The notes below the pieces were generated by a model. That model saw only the letters and a list, made by a program, of their open reading frames with translations. It made no database searches and was not told the DNA's origin. This document shows positions 1-11,058 of a DNA stretch of 64,000 bases, one piece after another. Source of the DNA: an uncultured Caulobacter sp. (GTDB lineage Bacteria; Pseudomonadota; Alphaproteobacteria; Caulobacterales; Caulobacteraceae). Within the stretch, counting starts at the first letter, position 1. Every line of letters starts with the position of its first letter. The stretch covers positions 1-64,000 of the forward strand of contig CAJYMH010000010.1 in the NCBI GenBank assembly GCA_913776195.1, written 5' to 3'. The position numbers and the translations under genes were made by a program.

Positions 1-1
1 C

Positions 2-511
2 ACGGCCGATCAGCCCGTGCTGCATCGCCTGCGCCGCGACATCCTCTATGTGCCGCCGTCCATGCGCGCCGCCGATCTGCTGCTGCGCATGCAGACCAGC
101 CGGATTCACATGGCGGTTGTCATCGACGAGTTCGGCGGCGCCGACGGCCTGGTGACCATGGAAGATCTGGTCGAGGCGGTGGTCGGCGATATCGCCGACG
201 AGCATGATGAGGCCCAGACCTCGGGCGTTATCCAACGCCCCGGCGGCGTGTTCGAGGCCGACGCCCGCGCGGCGCTGGAAGACCTCGAGGCCGCCATGGG
301 CGTGGAGGATCTGGCGCCGGCGGATCTGGAAGAAGACATCGACACCGTCGCCGGCCTGGTCACCGCCATCGCCGGCCGCGTTCCGCAGCGGGGCGAAGTC
401 ATCGTCCACCCGGGCGGCTTCGATCTGGAGATCACAGACGCCGATCCCCGGCGGGTCAAGCGTGTCCGCATCCGCCCCGCCGAGCGGGTAGCCGAGTCCG
501 CCGCAGGATGA
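2..511 (+). CDS. Hemolysin-family / CorC-type protein (CBS pair plus transporter-associated domain), 5' truncated by window edge
   Basis: Frame open from base 2; VIDEFGGADGLVTMEDLVEAVVGDIADEHD and C-terminal transporter-associated domain typical of CorC/HlyC. Confidence 0.85.
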   Translation, partial: TADQPVLHRLRRDILYVPPSMRAADLLLRMQTSRIHMAVVIDEFGGADGLVTMEDLVEAVVGDIADEHDEAQTSGVIQRPGGVFEADARAALEDLEAAMGVEDLAPADLEEDIDTVAGLVTAIAGRVPQRGEVIVHPGGFDLEITDADPRRVKRVRIRPAERVAESAAG

Positions 512-2115
512 TCCGCCGCGTCCAGGCTAAGGTCGCGCCGCGCGTGCGACAGGCTTGGCGCGCGCCATGGCTGGCGGCGAGCCTTTCCCTGGGGGCCGGC
601 CTGGCCGCCGCCCTCGCCCATCCGCCCTTCGGCGTTCTGCCCGGCCTGCTCGGCTACGCGATCCTGCTGCGAAACATCGACGGCGCCGACCAGAGCGCGC
701 CGCTGTCTTCCGCCTTTCTGCGAGGTTGGCTGGCCGGGCTGGCCTATTTCGGTCTGAGCATCTGGTGGGTGGCCGAGGCCTTCTTGGTCAATCCCGCGCA
801 GGCCTGGATGGCGCCTTTCGCTCCGACCCTTCTGGCGGCGGGCCTTGGGCTGTTCTGGGGTCTGGCCGCCCTTATCTATCGCCGCTTCGCCCCGCCCGGC
901 GCGCGGCGTGTTCTAGTGTTCGCCGGCGTGTTCGCGGCGCTCGAATGGCTTCGCGGCCACGTCCTGACCGGCTTTCCGTGGAATCTGCCCGGCCAGAGCT
1001 GGGAGGCCGGCTCCTATCCGTCCCAGGCCGCGGCCCTGTTCGGCGCCTATGGGCTGACCTGGGTCACCCTAGCCTTGGCGGCCAGTTTCGCCGTCGCTTT
1101 CGAAGGTCGTCGCGGGCGCATCGCGACGGGGGTCGGTCTGACCGCGCTCCTGGCGCTTTACGGCTGGGGCGGCTGGCGGGTTCGTCACGCAACTCCGACC
1201 GCACCCGAAGCGCCGATGATCCGGATCGTCCAGGCGGATGTGCGCCAGGCGGTGAAATATGACGCCGACGTCTTTGCGGACATCGTTGAGCGCCACGTGC
1301 GCCTCACCCGGCAACCCGCGGCCCGGCGGCCTGACGTGATCGTCTGGCCGGAAGGCGCTATTCCGGACGCCGCAGACTCCTATCTCGCGCACGGGACCTG
1401 GACGCGGGCGGCCATCGAGGCGGCGCTGAAGCCGGGTCAGGGGCTGATCCTGGGCGCCTATCGGATCGACGGCTCTGTGGAAAAGCCGATCTATTACAAC
1501 AGCCTTATCGCCCTGCGCCGAACAGCGACGCTGGAAGTGACAGGGATCTATGACAAGCACCGCCTGACGCCTTTCGGCGAATACCTCCCTTTAGAGAGCT
1601 GGGCCGACCGCCTGGGCCTCAAGCAGATGGTGCAGGTCGGCGACGGCTTCACGCCAGGTCCGACGCCTCGGCCGCTTGAGCCCGCGGGACTTTTCCGCAT
1701 CCAGCCGCTGATTTGCTACGAAAGCCTGTTTCCTGGTTTCACCCAGGCTGGCGATGACGCGACACGGCCCCGGGCGATCGTCAACATCTCTAACGACGCC
1801 TGGTTCGGGGTGACGTCCGGACCCCTGCAGCACCTGAATCTCGCAAGCTACCGGGCGATCGAGACCGGCACGCCGATGATCCGCGCCACGCCCACCGGCG
1901 TCTCGGCCATGATCGACGCCTATGGTCGAATCGTGCCCGGCGCACGGCTCGATCTGGGGCAATCTGGCGTCATAGATGCCGCATTGCCGGCGTTGGCGCC
2001 GAAAACTGTATACGGTCGGCTTGGCGACGGACCATTTGCCGCTATGCTCCTATTCTCTTTGGGGGCAGGACTGCGTCGCCGAAAGGCTCAGGCCTTGAAA
2101 AGCAAAGTTATTTGA
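508..2115 (+). CDS. lnt: Apolipoprotein N-acyltransferase
   Basis: 535 aa; N-terminal TM segments plus nitrilase-type domain (VIVWPEGAIPD, CYESLFPGF, NISNDAWFG). Confidence 0.95.
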   Translation: MIRRVQAKVAPRVRQAWRAPWLAASLSLGAGLAAALAHPPFGVLPGLLGYAILLRNIDGADQSAPLSSAFLRGWLAGLAYFGLSIWWVAEAFLVNPAQAWMAPFAPTLLAAGLGLFWGLAALIYRRFAPPGARRVLVFAGVFAALEWLRGHVLTGFPWNLPGQSWEAGSYPSQAAALFGAYGLTWVTLALAASFAVAFEGRRGRIATGVGLTALLALYGWGGWRVRHATPTAPEAPMIRIVQADVRQAVKYDADVFADIVERHVRLTRQPAARRPDVIVWPEGAIPDAADSYLAHGTWTRAAIEAALKPGQGLILGAYRIDGSVEKPIYYNSLIALRRTATLEVTGIYDKHRLTPFGEYLPLESWADRLGLKQMVQVGDGFTPGPTPRPLEPAGLFRIQPLICYESLFPGFTQAGDDATRPRAIVNISNDAWFGVTSGPLQHLNLASYRAIETGTPMIRATPTGVSAMIDAYGRIVPGARLDLGQSGVIDAALPALAPKTVYGRLGDGPFAAMLLFSLGAGLRRRKAQALKSKVI

Positions 2116-2156
2116 GCGCATACCCTCGCAACGATAGTCGGTCAGTCAGGGTGGGA

Positions 2157-2594
2157 ATGGACGAGAATAGCGACGTAGAACGGTCGCCAAATCCCATCGA
2201 CGTCCACGTCGGTGCGAGGATCAGGTTGCGGCGCCGTTCGCTGGGCATCAGCCAAGAGCGGCTCGCCGAAGACCTTGGCCTGACTTTTCAGCAGGTTCAG
2301 AAGTATGAGCGCGGCGCCAACCGGGTCAGCGCCTCCAAGCTCTACGAGATCGCCAGAAGCCTTCAGATCTCCGTGACCTTCTTCTTCGACGATCTAGCCG
2401 ACCCCAGCGAAGGGCGCAGCGCCGGTTTCGCCGAGGACACGGCCAATCCCTTCGCCAACAGCTTCCTGATGACCCCCGAGGGCCTGGAGCTGGCGGAGCT
2501 GTTCCCGAAAATTCGCCGCCCGCGCGTGCGCCGGCGAATTCTGGAGCTTGTCCGCTCCATGGCGGACGAAGAGGAAGATGAACTCCTCGCCTGA
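2157..2594 (+). CDS. XRE-family helix-turn-helix transcriptional regulator
   Basis: HTH core VGARIRLRRRSLGISQERLAEDLGLTFQQVQKYERGANRVSASKLYEIA; ATG at 2157 preferred over TTG at 2112. Confidence 0.9.
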   Translation: MDENSDVERSPNPIDVHVGARIRLRRRSLGISQERLAEDLGLTFQQVQKYERGANRVSASKLYEIARSLQISVTFFFDDLADPSEGRSAGFAEDTANPFANSFLMTPEGLELAELFPKIRRPRVRRRILELVRSMADEEEDELLA

Positions 2595-2609
2595 CGCCTT
2601 GCGCGGGAC

Positions 2610-2625
2610 ATAAAGTTATCTTTAT
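2610..2625. promoter_or_regulatory. Perfect inverted repeat ATAAAG-TTAT-CTTTAT upstream of metK (candidate operator)
   Basis: Read directly from sequence; lies between the XRE gene and metK. Confidence 0.5.
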
Positions 2626-2676
2626 AGGTTCGGGATTATCACTGCGGGGTTCCGCGATCCCGTCTGGAGGCGTCTC

Positions 2677-3900
2677 TTGGCCCGTTCATCCTATATCTTC
2701 ACCAGCGAAAGCGTTTCTGAAGGCCACCCGGATAAGGTCGCCGACCGGATCAGCGACACCGTGGTGGACGCCTTCCTGACAGCCGACCCCGAGGCGCGCG
2801 TCGCCTGCGAAACCCTGGTGACCACCAACCGCATCGTCCTGGCGGGCGAAGTTCGCGCCGGCAAGCCAGGCGGCGACAAGGCCGCCAACAAGGCTCTTAC
2901 CAAAGACATCATCAAGTCCCTGGAGCCCAAGGTTCGGGCCGCTATCAAGGATATCGGCTACGAGCAGAAGGGCTTTCACTGGGAGAAGGCCAAGTACGCC
3001 TGCTATCTGCATGGTCAGTCGGCGCACATCGCCCAAGGCGTGGACTCCACCGACAAGAAGGACGAGGGCGCTGGCGACCAGGGCATCATGTTCGGCTACG
3101 CCAGCACCGAGACCCCGGAGCTGATGCCGGCCACCCTGCAGTACAGCCACAACATCCTGCGTCGCCTGGCCGAGCTGCGACACAGCGGCGAACTGCATGA
3201 GCTGGAGCCTGACGCCAAGAGCCAGGTGACCCTGGAATACGACGGCGACGGCAAGCCGGTCCGTGTTGTCTCCATCGTCGTGTCGCACCAGCACAAGAAG
3301 AAGATCGACGGCAAGACCGCCACCAGCAAGCGCGTGCTCGACCTGATCAAGCCGCACATCCTGCCGGTCTTCCCGGAAGGCCTGATCACCAAGAAGACCC
3401 AGTGGCTGGTGAACCCCACAGGCCGCTTCGAGATCGGCGGCCCGGACGGCGACGCCGGCATCACTGGCCGCAAGATCATCGTCGACACCTACGGCGGCGC
3501 GGCTCCGCACGGCGGCGGCGCGTTCTCGGGCAAGGATCCGACCAAGGTCGATCGCTCGGCCGCCTATGCCTGCCGCTATTTGGCCAAGAACGTCGTGGCC
3601 GCTGGCCTCGCCGACCGCTGCACCATCCAGATCGCCTACGCCATCGGTGTGGCGCGTCCGGTCTCGTTCCACGTGGACCTGCACGGCACCGGCAAGGTCG
3701 ATCCGGCCGAGCTGGAGCGCGTCCTGCCCGAGCTGATCGGCGGCGCGACTCCGCGCTCGATCCGCGAGCACCTGGGCCTCAACAAGCCGATCTACGCCCG
3801 CACCGCCGCCTACGGCCACTTCGGCCGCACGCCGGACAAGGACGGGGGCTTCTCCTGGGAGAAGACCGATCTTGTCGATGAGCTGAAGCGCCTGGCTTAA
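2677..3900 (+). CDS. metK: S-adenosylmethionine synthase
   Basis: 407 aa; [53 protein letters not shown] start after GGAGG. Confidence 0.97.
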   Translation: MARSSYIFTSESVSEGHPDKVADRISDTVVDAFLTADPEARVACETLVTTNRIVLAGEVRAGKPGGDKAANKALTKDIIKSLEPKVRAAIKDIGYEQKGFHWEKAKYACYLHGQSAHIAQGVDSTDKKDEGAGDQGIMFGYASTETPELMPATLQYSHNILRRLAELRHSGELHELEPDAKSQVTLEYDGDGKPVRVVSIVVSHQHKKKIDGKTATSKRVLDLIKPHILPVFPEGLITKKTQWLVNPTGRFEIGGPDGDAGITGRKIIVDTYGGAAPHGGGAFSGKDPTKVDRSAAYACRYLAKNVVAAGLADRCTIQIAYAIGVARPVSFHVDLHGTGKVDPAELERVLPELIGGATPRSIREHLGLNKPIYARTAAYGHFGRTPDKDGGFSWEKTDLVDELKRLA

Positions 3901-4295
3901 GGCTCCACGAAACCTTCCGCGCGCAGGTTCATCCGGCCGGCGCGCGGATCGCCCTTGAAGAACAGTCCGCCCTTCGCGCTCGAGCGGCCGGGGACGTCGT
4001 CGATCACGGCGTGAGCCTCTTCGCCGTTGGCCAGGGCGCCGACGACCTGCACCTGGGCGGCGGTCTCACCTCCCTCGTTGCGCACCTCGAACAGCACACG
4101 CCAGCCGCCAGTCGTCTGGGCGACCTCAAGCGGCTCGACGACCAGAACCGGCGGCTCATGCTGACGACGGGCGTCGACGAGCACCAACGCCAGCAGGGTA
4201 ATGGCCATCAGTCCGCCCAGGACAGCGGCGACCCACTCCAGGACCGGAACCCGAGCCGAGGTTGGCGGCGCCTTCTTCCTCGCACGCGTGGCCAT
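3897..4295 (-). CDS. TIGR02588-like family protein (single TM, function unknown)
   Basis: [32 protein letters not shown]...; paired with TIGR02587-like membrane protein. Confidence 0.65.
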   Translation of the reverse strand: MATRARKKAPPTSARVPVLEWVAAVLGGLMAITLLALVLVDARRQHEPPVLVVEPLEVAQTTGGWRVLFEVRNEGGETAAQVQVVGALANGEEAHAVIDDVPGRSSAKGGLFFKGDPRAGRMNLRAEGFVEP

Positions 4296-5125
4296 CAGAG
4301 CACCAACCTCGCCGCCGCCGCCCCGATCGAGGCAGGCAGACCCAGAACAATGGCCATGCGCGCGGCCATCGCGGCGTCCACGCCATCCAGCCTTTCGAAA
4401 AACCAAAGGACGCCGAGGCTGGTCGCCAGGGCCACGCCGTAGCCCGCCAATGTGTAGTGCAGGAAGGTCGCCACGTGACCCGCGCCCTCGGCTCGCTCGT
4501 GCTGGCCGCGCAGAGCCAGTGCGTAGACCAGCAGGTGCAAAGCGACCATCGAGCCTATGGCCAGCAGCACCGTGTGGGCGGCGGTCATCTTCTGCGCGAT
4601 GATCAACATCTCCTGGGTGGGGGCGACGTTGAACCCGAAGAACAGCGCGCCCGCCCCCATCAGGAACAGCTCGCCCACATAGCCCGCCTCACGTTTTCGC
4701 CTGTCGTCGCCCTCATCCGGCGCCGCCAGCTGGTTGGCCGCCACCACCGCGCCCATACCGGCCGGCACCGCGCAGACGGCCACCACCCCCGCGATCTCGC
4801 CCACCGTCATGTCGCGAGTGACGACGCCAAACAAAATGACCGCCGTCAGGGTGACCAAGCAACCGACACCAAAGGCCGCCAAGGCGTCCAGGGCGTCGTC
4901 CGCCAGCCCCGTGGTCCGCTCGAAACCGGAGTAATATGAAACGCCGGTGATCAGCCCCAGGGCGACGAGTATCATCAGCGCCAGACGCTCACGGTCCATA
5001 TAGAGCCCGAAGCGCCACATCTCCTCGGTCATGAACAGCGGCAAGCTGAACAGCAACGCCCCGCCCGCGGCCCGCGCCAGGGCCTGGGCGTATTTGATCT
5101 CGGCGGCGATCGTCTTGCTCAGCAT
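4295..5125 (-). CDS. TIGR02587-like family integral membrane protein
   Basis: Multiple TM segments, ARAAGGALLFSLPLFMTEEMW; start chosen at MLSKTIAAEIKY within ORF 4295..5161. Confidence 0.7.
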   Translation of the reverse strand: MLSKTIAAEIKYAQALARAAGGALLFSLPLFMTEEMWRFGLYMDRERLALMILVALGLITGVSYYSGFERTTGLADDALDALAAFGVGCLVTLTAVILFGVVTRDMTVGEIAGVVAVCAVPAGMGAVVAANQLAAPDEGDDRRKREAGYVGELFLMGAGALFFGFNVAPTQEMLIIAQKMTAAHTVLLAIGSMVALHLLVYALALRGQHERAEGAGHVATFLHYTLAGYGVALATSLGVLWFFERLDGVDAAMAARMAIVLGLPASIGAAAARLVL

Positions 5126-5196
5126 CGGCCGACTAACGCGCACGGCGACGCTTGGTGGCATGGCGGCGAGCCGGGAAAGGCGTTAAAGGGCGCGCC

Positions 5197-5880
5197 ATGC
5201 CCATCGCCCAGCAGCCTCACGGCCACCTTCGCTCGTTCGGACGCATCCAGGCGCGCCCTCTGAAGCCGCGTCAGGCCGCCCTGTTCGACACGCTCCTGCC
5301 GTCCATCGCCGTGCCGGAAGGCGCCTTTGACCCGCGCGCCCTGGCGCCGGAAGCCAAGGCGGTCTGGCTGGAGATCGGGTTCGGCGGCGGCGAACACATG
5401 GCCGGTCAGGCCGCCCGCAACCCCGATGCTCTGGTGATCGGGGCCGAACCCTTCGTGAACGGGGTGGGCAGCGCCCTGCGCCATGTCGAGGAGCAGGGGC
5501 TGAAGAACGTCCGCCTGCACCACGGCGACGTCCGCGACATTATCGCGGGCCTGCCCGATCAGAGCCTGGACCGGGTCTTCATCATGTTCCCGGACCCCTG
5601 GCAGAAGGCGCGTCATCACAAGCGCCGCCTGATCCAGGACGACTTTCTGGCCGAGCTGGCGCGGGTGATGAAGCCGGGCGCGCGCCTGCGCTTCGCCACC
5701 GACTGGGCGAATTACGCGGACTGGGCTCTGGAGAAAATCCTGGCCAGTGATCTGTTCGCCTGGCCGGTGGAGCGGGCGGACGACTGGCGCATCGCGCCCG
5801 CCGACCACCTCACCACGCGGTACGAGGAAAAGAAGCTGGGCGACTGCGCGCCCGTCTTCCTCGATTTCGTCAGGGCCTGA
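5197..5880 (+). CDS. trmB: tRNA (guanine-N7-)-methyltransferase
   Basis: LEIGFGGGEHMAGQA, MFPDPWQKARHHKRRLIQ. Confidence 0.95.
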   Translation: MPIAQQPHGHLRSFGRIQARPLKPRQAALFDTLLPSIAVPEGAFDPRALAPEAKAVWLEIGFGGGEHMAGQAARNPDALVIGAEPFVNGVGSALRHVEEQGLKNVRLHHGDVRDIIAGLPDQSLDRVFIMFPDPWQKARHHKRRLIQDDFLAELARVMKPGARLRFATDWANYADWALEKILASDLFAWPVERADDWRIAPADHLTTRYEEKKLGDCAPVFLDFVRA

Positions 5881-5901
5881 TCGGCCCGGACGCCTTAGTT
5901 C

Positions 5902-6477
5902 TTAGTGCTCGCCAGCCTTTTCGAGAGCCGGATACGCCTTGGCCGGCTCGGCGGCGTTGAAGGCGTCGATCGACTTGCGGATCAGCTCGGCGGCCTCCTC
6001 GACGTCGCCCCAACCGCTGATCGTGACCGACTTGCCCTTTTCCAGGTCCTTGTAGTGCTGGAAGAAGTGGGCGATCTGCTCGATCAGGATGGTGGGCAGC
6101 TCGTTCCACGAGTTCACGCCGGTGTAGAACGGGTGCAGTTTGTCAACCGGCACGGCCAGAAGCTTTTCGTCGCCGCCGGCTTCGTCGGTCATCTTCAGCA
6201 CGCCGATCGGACGGCAGCGGATCACCGCGCCGGGCACCACCGGAGTCTGGCTGACCACCATGATATCCATCGGGTCACCGTCATCGGCCAGGGTGTGCGG
6301 GATGAACCCGTAATTGGCCGGGTAGTACATGGCGGTATGCAGGAAGCGGTCCACGAAGATCGCGCCGGAATCCTTGTCGAGCTCGTACTTCACCGGCTCG
6401 CCGCCTTGCGGGATTTCGATCACCGCATACAGGTCATAGGGCGGGTTCTTGCCGGTGGGGATCTTGGAGAGGTCCAT
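5902..6477 (-). CDS. ppa: Inorganic pyrophosphatase
   Basis: 191 aa; [23 protein letters not shown] signature. Confidence 0.97.
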   Translation of the reverse strand: MDLSKIPTGKNPPYDLYAVIEIPQGGEPVKYELDKDSGAIFVDRFLHTAMYYPANYGFIPHTLADDGDPMDIMVVSQTPVVPGAVIRCRPIGVLKMTDEAGGDEKLLAVPVDKLHPFYTGVNSWNELPTILIEQIAHFFQHYKDLEKGKSVTISGWGDVEEAAELIRKSIDAFNAAEPAKAYPALEKAGEH

Positions 6478-6566
6478 GGTTGCGGCCGTCCATCACGAAA
6501 AATTCAGTAAAGCGGCGCCCCCTATGGACCGTAACGCGTCTGGGGAAAAGATAGGTGCGACGCTTT

Positions 6567-7307
6567 TTACGCTGCGCCGCACACTGTGCATGCCGGATCG
6601 GCGCCCACCCGCACCGTCCGGGACACGCCTGAAAGGCCGTCATAGATCAACAGCCTGTCCTGCAAGGGCTCGCCAGCGCGGGTGATCACCTTGACCGCCT
6701 CCAGCGCCATCATCGATCCGATAACGCCCGCCAAGGCGCCGACCACGCCTACCGCGCTGCAGGTCTCGGCGTCAGGCGGAATGTCCGGCACCAAGCACTG
6801 GTAGCAGGGGCGGCCTGAGAAAATCCCGACCTGGCCGCTCCATCGGCCGATCGCGCCGGTGACCAGGGTTTTGCCCTTTGCCACGCAGGCGGCGTTGACG
6901 CAGAAGCGGACGCTGAAATCGTCGGTGCCGTCGAGGATCAGGTCGTAGTCGGCGACCAAGGCCTCCGCGTTCTTGGCGGTCAGGGCGTGGGGCAGAGGGT
7001 CGACAGCTACGTTCGGATTGAGCGCCAGCAGGTGTTCGGCGGCGGCGATCACCTTCTCCCGGCCCACATCCGCCGCCGAATAGATCACTTGGCGCTGCAG
7101 GTTCGACAACGAGACCGTGTCGGCGTCCGCCAGGCCGATGGTCCCCACTCCCGCCGCGGCCAGATAGAGCGAGGCCGGCGCGCCCAGCCCGCCGGCGCCG
7201 ACCACCAGGACGCGTGCGCCCTTCAACGCCTGTTGCCCCTGGCCGCCGATTTCACGAAGAACCAGATGGCGGGCGTACCGCTCAACTTCCTCGGTCGAAA
7301 AGCCCAT
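6567..7307 (-). CDS. HesA/MoeB/ThiF family adenylyltransferase
   Basis: [46 protein letters not shown]; start reassigned to [11 protein letters not shown]. Confidence 0.9.
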   Translation of the reverse strand: MGFSTEEVERYARHLVLREIGGQGQQALKGARVLVVGAGGLGAPASLYLAAAGVGTIGLADADTVSLSNLQRQVIYSAADVGREKVIAAAEHLLALNPNVAVDPLPHALTAKNAEALVADYDLILDGTDDFSVRFCVNAACVAKGKTLVTGAIGRWSGQVGIFSGRPCYQCLVPDIPPDAETCSAVGVVGALAGVIGSMMALEAVKVITRAGEPLQDRLLIYDGLSGVSRTVRVGADPACTVCGAA

Positions 7308-7347
7308 GTGCTTGACCTCTTCGGCTGCGCTCGCCACATCGGACGGC

Positions 7348-7899
7348 ATGAAAGCCGACGCTTCTACATTCCCCGACTGGCACGGCACTACAATCCTGGC
7401 TGTTCGCAAGGACGGCCGGACCGTGATCGCCGGCGACGGACAGGTGTCCATGGGCCAGACCGTGGTCAAGGGCAACGCCCGCAAGGTCCGCACCCTGGCG
7501 GGCGGCAAGGTCATCGCGGGCTTCGCGGGCGCCACCGCCGACGCCTTCACCCTGATCGAACGGCTGGAGACAAAGCTGGAGGCCCATCCCGGCCAGCTGG
7601 CTCGAGCCTGCGTCGAACTGGCCAAGGACTGGCGCACCGACCGCTACCTGCGCAAGCTGGAGGCGATGCTGCTCGTGGCCGACGCCGAGGCGATCTACAC
7701 AGTCACCGGCGTGGGAGACGTGCTGGAGCCGGATCTGGGCGTGGCCGCCATAGGCTCCGGCGGAAACTACGCCCTGGCCGCCGCCCGCGCCCTGATCGAC
7801 CAGCCGCTGTCGGCGGAGGAGATCGCCCGTAAAGCCATGGGTATCGCCGCCGAGATTTGCGTCTACACCAACGGTTGCCTCACCGTGGAGACTCTTTAA
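7348..7899 (+). CDS. hslV: ATP-dependent protease subunit HslV
   Basis: [38 protein letters not shown]. Confidence 0.97.
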   Translation: MKADASTFPDWHGTTILAVRKDGRTVIAGDGQVSMGQTVVKGNARKVRTLAGGKVIAGFAGATADAFTLIERLETKLEAHPGQLARACVELAKDWRTDRYLRKLEAMLLVADAEAIYTVTGVGDVLEPDLGVAAIGSGGNYALAAARALIDQPLSAEEIARKAMGIAAEICVYTNGCLTVETL

Positions 7900-7975
7900 G
7901 GCCTTACAAGGAATTCACGTAACGCCGGGTTCTGAAAGGGCTATGAACTCCGAATCCTTATTTCGGACGTACCCC

Positions 7976-8806
7976 ATGCACCGCGCTCTTTTTCTCGCCG
8001 TCTCCGTTCTTGCGGCTCCCATGCTGGCTCAGGCCGCTGATCCCGCCGAAGTCATCGCGGCCGAGCGCGCCTTCGCCGCCGACGGCTTCGCCAACGGCGT
8101 GAAGGCCTCGTTCCTGCGCCATATGACGGACGACGCCCTGATGTTCGTTCCAGGCCCCGTCAACGCCAAGGCCTTTTTCGAAAAGCAGACCGGCGCCAAC
8201 GAGCCCCAGATCAAGTGGTGGCCAATCTTCGCCGGCATCGCCCGCAGCGGCGACTTGGGCTTCACCACCGGTCCGGCGGAATACGACGGCAAACGCGGCG
8301 GCCACTATTTCACCGTCTGGGCCAAGCAGCCCGACGGCGGCTGGAAGTGGGTCTATGACGGCGGCCCTCGCGCCACTTCCGTCGGCCAGCCGGGACCCGA
8401 GAGCGAGCCGGTCACCTTGCCCGTCGCCACGGGCGGAGCGGGTTCGTCGCAAAAGGCTTTCGCCGAGGTTCAGGCGGCCGAAGCCGCCTTGGCCAAGGCC
8501 GCCCTGACTGATTCCAAGGCCGCCTTCCTGGCCGTGCTGGCCAACGAGGCCCGGCTGACCAGCTCCAAGGCCCCCCTTCCGGCCACGCCCGATGCGGTCG
8601 CCACCGAATTGGACACGCGCGCCAAGGTCATCACCTTCACCGCCAAGGGGGGGGCGGCCTCCAAGGCCGGTGATCTGGCCTGGACCTGGGGCGACGCTGA
8701 TTGGGCCGCGACCGATGGCAAGCCGGCAAAGGGACACTATGTTCGGATCTGGCAGACCCGGCCGGAAGGCTGGCGTCTGGTTTATGATCAGATCCTACCG
8801 GCTTGA
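7976..8806 (+). CDS. Exported DUF4440/SnoaL-like protein with two tandem domains
   Basis: Signal peptide [20 protein letters not shown]; two NTF2-like halves each ending in a W-x-W/L-VYD motif ([16 protein letters not shown]). Confidence 0.7.
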   Translation: MHRALFLAVSVLAAPMLAQAADPAEVIAAERAFAADGFANGVKASFLRHMTDDALMFVPGPVNAKAFFEKQTGANEPQIKWWPIFAGIARSGDLGFTTGPAEYDGKRGGHYFTVWAKQPDGGWKWVYDGGPRATSVGQPGPESEPVTLPVATGGAGSSQKAFAEVQAAEAALAKAALTDSKAAFLAVLANEARLTSSKAPLPATPDAVATELDTRAKVITFTAKGGAASKAGDLAWTWGDADWAATDGKPAKGHYVRIWQTRPEGWRLVYDQILPA

Positions 8807-10101
8807 TGACAGAATTTTCTCCTCGCGAAATCGTCTCTGAACTCGACCGCTACATTGTCGGTCATACCGACGCCAAGAAGGCCGTGGCGGTCGCCCTTCG
8901 CAACCGCTGGCGGCGTCGGCGCCTGCCGGACGACCTGCGCGACGAGGTCACGCCCAAGAACATCCTGATGATCGGCCCCACGGGCGTGGGCAAGACCGAG
9001 ATCGCCCGCCGTCTGGCGCGCCTGGCCCAGGCCCCGTTCCTGAAGGTCGAGGCCACAAAGTTCACTGAGGTCGGCTATGTGGGCCGCGACGTGGACCAGA
9101 TCATGCGCGATCTGGTGGAGAGCGCCCTGATCATGGTGCGCGACAAGCGCCGCGCCAGCGTCCGCGCCAGCGCCGAGCGGGCGGCCGAGGAGCGCATCCT
9201 CGACGCCCTGACCGGCCCCGGCTCCATCGCCGCCCGCGAAAGCTTCCGCAAGAAGTTGCGCGACGGCGACCTGAACGACACCGAGGTGGAGATCCAGCTG
9301 GCCGACACCGGCGGCCCCAGCATGGACATTCCCGGGCAGCCGGGCGGCATCGGCGTGCTGAACCTGTCCGACATGATGAAGGCGTTCGGCGGCGGGCGGA
9401 TGAAAACGGTCAAGATGACCGTCGCCGCAGCCCACGCCCCCCTGATCGCCGAGGAAAGCGACAAGCTGCTGGATCAGGAGGCCCTGACCCGCGAGGCGGT
9501 GGAGCTGGCCGAGAACAACGGCATCGTCTTCCTGGACGAGATCGACAAGGTGGCCAGCCGCTCCGACCGGGCCGGCGCCGACGTGTCCCGCGAAGGGGTG
9601 CAGCGCGACCTGCTGCCCCTGATCGAGGGCACCACCGTGGCCACCAAGCACGGTCCGGTGAAGACCGACCACGTGCTGTTCATCGCTTCCGGCGCCTTCC
9701 ACGTGGCCAAGCCCTCCGATCTTCTGCCCGAACTGCAGGGCCGCCTGCCGATCCGGGTGGAGCTAAAGGCCCTGACCCGGGACGACTTCCGCCGCATCCT
9801 GACCGAGCCGGAAGCCAACCTGATCCGTCAGCACCAGGCCTTGATGGCGACCGAGGGCGTCGAGCTGACCTTCACCGAGGGGGCTGTCGACGCCCTGGCC
9901 GACGCCGCCGTGGCGGTGAACGGCTCGGTGGAGAACATCGGCGCCCGCCGCCTGCAGACCGTGCTGGAGAGGGTGACCGAGGAGATCAGCTTCACCGCTG
10001 GGGACGGCTCGCCCGCCCAGGTGAACATCGACGAGGCCTATGTCCGCGACCGGATCGGCGCCCTGGCCCAGAACGCCGACCTGAGCCGCTACATCCTCTA
10101 G
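8806..10101 (+). CDS. hslU: ATP-dependent protease ATPase subunit HslU
   Basis: [49 protein letters not shown]. Confidence 0.98.
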   Translation: MTEFSPREIVSELDRYIVGHTDAKKAVAVALRNRWRRRRLPDDLRDEVTPKNILMIGPTGVGKTEIARRLARLAQAPFLKVEATKFTEVGYVGRDVDQIMRDLVESALIMVRDKRRASVRASAERAAEERILDALTGPGSIAARESFRKKLRDGDLNDTEVEIQLADTGGPSMDIPGQPGGIGVLNLSDMMKAFGGGRMKTVKMTVAAAHAPLIAEESDKLLDQEALTREAVELAENNGIVFLDEIDKVASRSDRAGADVSREGVQRDLLPLIEGTTVATKHGPVKTDHVLFIASGAFHVAKPSDLLPELQGRLPIRVELKALTRDDFRRILTEPEANLIRQHQALMATEGVELTFTEGAVDALADAAVAVNGSVENIGARRLQTVLERVTEEISFTAGDGSPAQVNIDEAYVRDRIGALAQNADLSRYIL

Positions 10102-10103
10102 CG

Positions 10104-10994
10104 CTAGGCGGCCTTGGCGGCGGCCACGGCTTCCGAGCCCAGGATCGCCGCCTTGCGGGCCAGGCCCCAGTGATAGCCGGTCAGCCGGCCGTCCTTGGCG
10201 ATGGCCCGATGGCAGGGGATCAGCAGCGCCAGGGGGTTGGCCCCGATGGCCGCGCCCGTGGCCTGGAACGCCCGGGGCTTGCCGGCCCAGGCGGCCACCT
10301 GGCCGTAGGTGGCGGTCTCGCCCGCCGGTATGCGCAGCAGGGCCTTCCAGACCTGAACGTGGAACGGCGGACCGATCAGCACCATCGGCAGGGGGCTGTC
10401 GCCGCCCGCGAAAGCGTGCAGGGCCATAGCGGCGGCGGCCTGATCGTCACGCACCCAGTGCGCGGCCGGGAAGCGGCGGTGCATGTCGGCGAAGGCCGCC
10501 TCCTCCCCATTCTCCTCGGCGAAGCCCAGGCCGGCCAGGCCGCGCGGGGTCATGGCGAACAGGGCCTTGCCGAAGGGGGTCGGGGCCCAGCCCCAGGTCA
10601 GGTCCAGCCCCTCGCCCCGACGACGCGCCTCGCCCGGCGTAACCGCCTCGTGGGCGATGAACAGGTCGTGCAGACGCGACGGGCCGGACAGGCCGGCGTC
10701 GAAGGCGGCGTCCAGAACGCTGGCGCCCGCGTCGAGAGACCTTCGGGCCTGGGCATGGGCGATGGCGGCCATGAAGGTCTTGGGGCTGACCCCGGCCCAG
10801 CGGGTGAAGGTGCGCTGGAAGTGGAACGGCGAAAGGCCGATGGCCTCGGCGGCGTCCTCCAGCGAGGGCCGGTCCAGCCAGCGCTCCGCCAGCCAGTCGA
10901 GGGCCCGGGCCATGCGGGCATAGTCCTGCGACTGGGTCTCGAGCCGCTCCAGCGGGCTGAGGAGGGTCGCGGCGATTTCGGAGTCGAGGGGCAT
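10104..10994 (-). CDS. Bifunctional AraC-type HTH / methylated-DNA--protein-cysteine methyltransferase (no N-terminal Ada zinc domain)
   Basis: AraC HTH (IGLSPFHFQRTFTRWAGVSPKTFM) plus MGMT active site IPCHRAI. Confidence 0.9.
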   Translation of the reverse strand: MPLDSEIAATLLSPLERLETQSQDYARMARALDWLAERWLDRPSLEDAAEAIGLSPFHFQRTFTRWAGVSPKTFMAAIAHAQARRSLDAGASVLDAAFDAGLSGPSRLHDLFIAHEAVTPGEARRRGEGLDLTWGWAPTPFGKALFAMTPRGLAGLGFAEENGEEAAFADMHRRFPAAHWVRDDQAAAAMALHAFAGGDSPLPMVLIGPPFHVQVWKALLRIPAGETATYGQVAAWAGKPRAFQATGAAIGANPLALLIPCHRAIAKDGRLTGYHWGLARKAAILGSEAVAAAKAA

Positions 10995-11058
10995 GGCGGT
11001 CTCCTTGTTCGCCATCAGACTAGGCCTCTGGAAAGGGCGAATCCGCCCGGTTCTTGCG

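Noticed and set aside
2595-2676. SAM-II or SAM/SAH riboswitch upstream of metK
   Set aside because: Looked for the characteristic conserved stretches by eye and did not find them; Infernal would be decisive.
3665-3680. parS-like CGTTCCACGTGGACCT in metK
   Set aside because: 13/16 to parS and not a full palindrome; encodes SFHVDLHG of MetK and lies about 28 kb from the parS cluster. Probably coincidence, though ParB ChIP would settle it.
9696-9711. Other CCACGTGG cores (e.g. 9698, 24252, 28872, 56777)
   Set aside because: Only the 8-bp core or slightly more matches; flanks do not fit TGTTCCACGTGGAACA.
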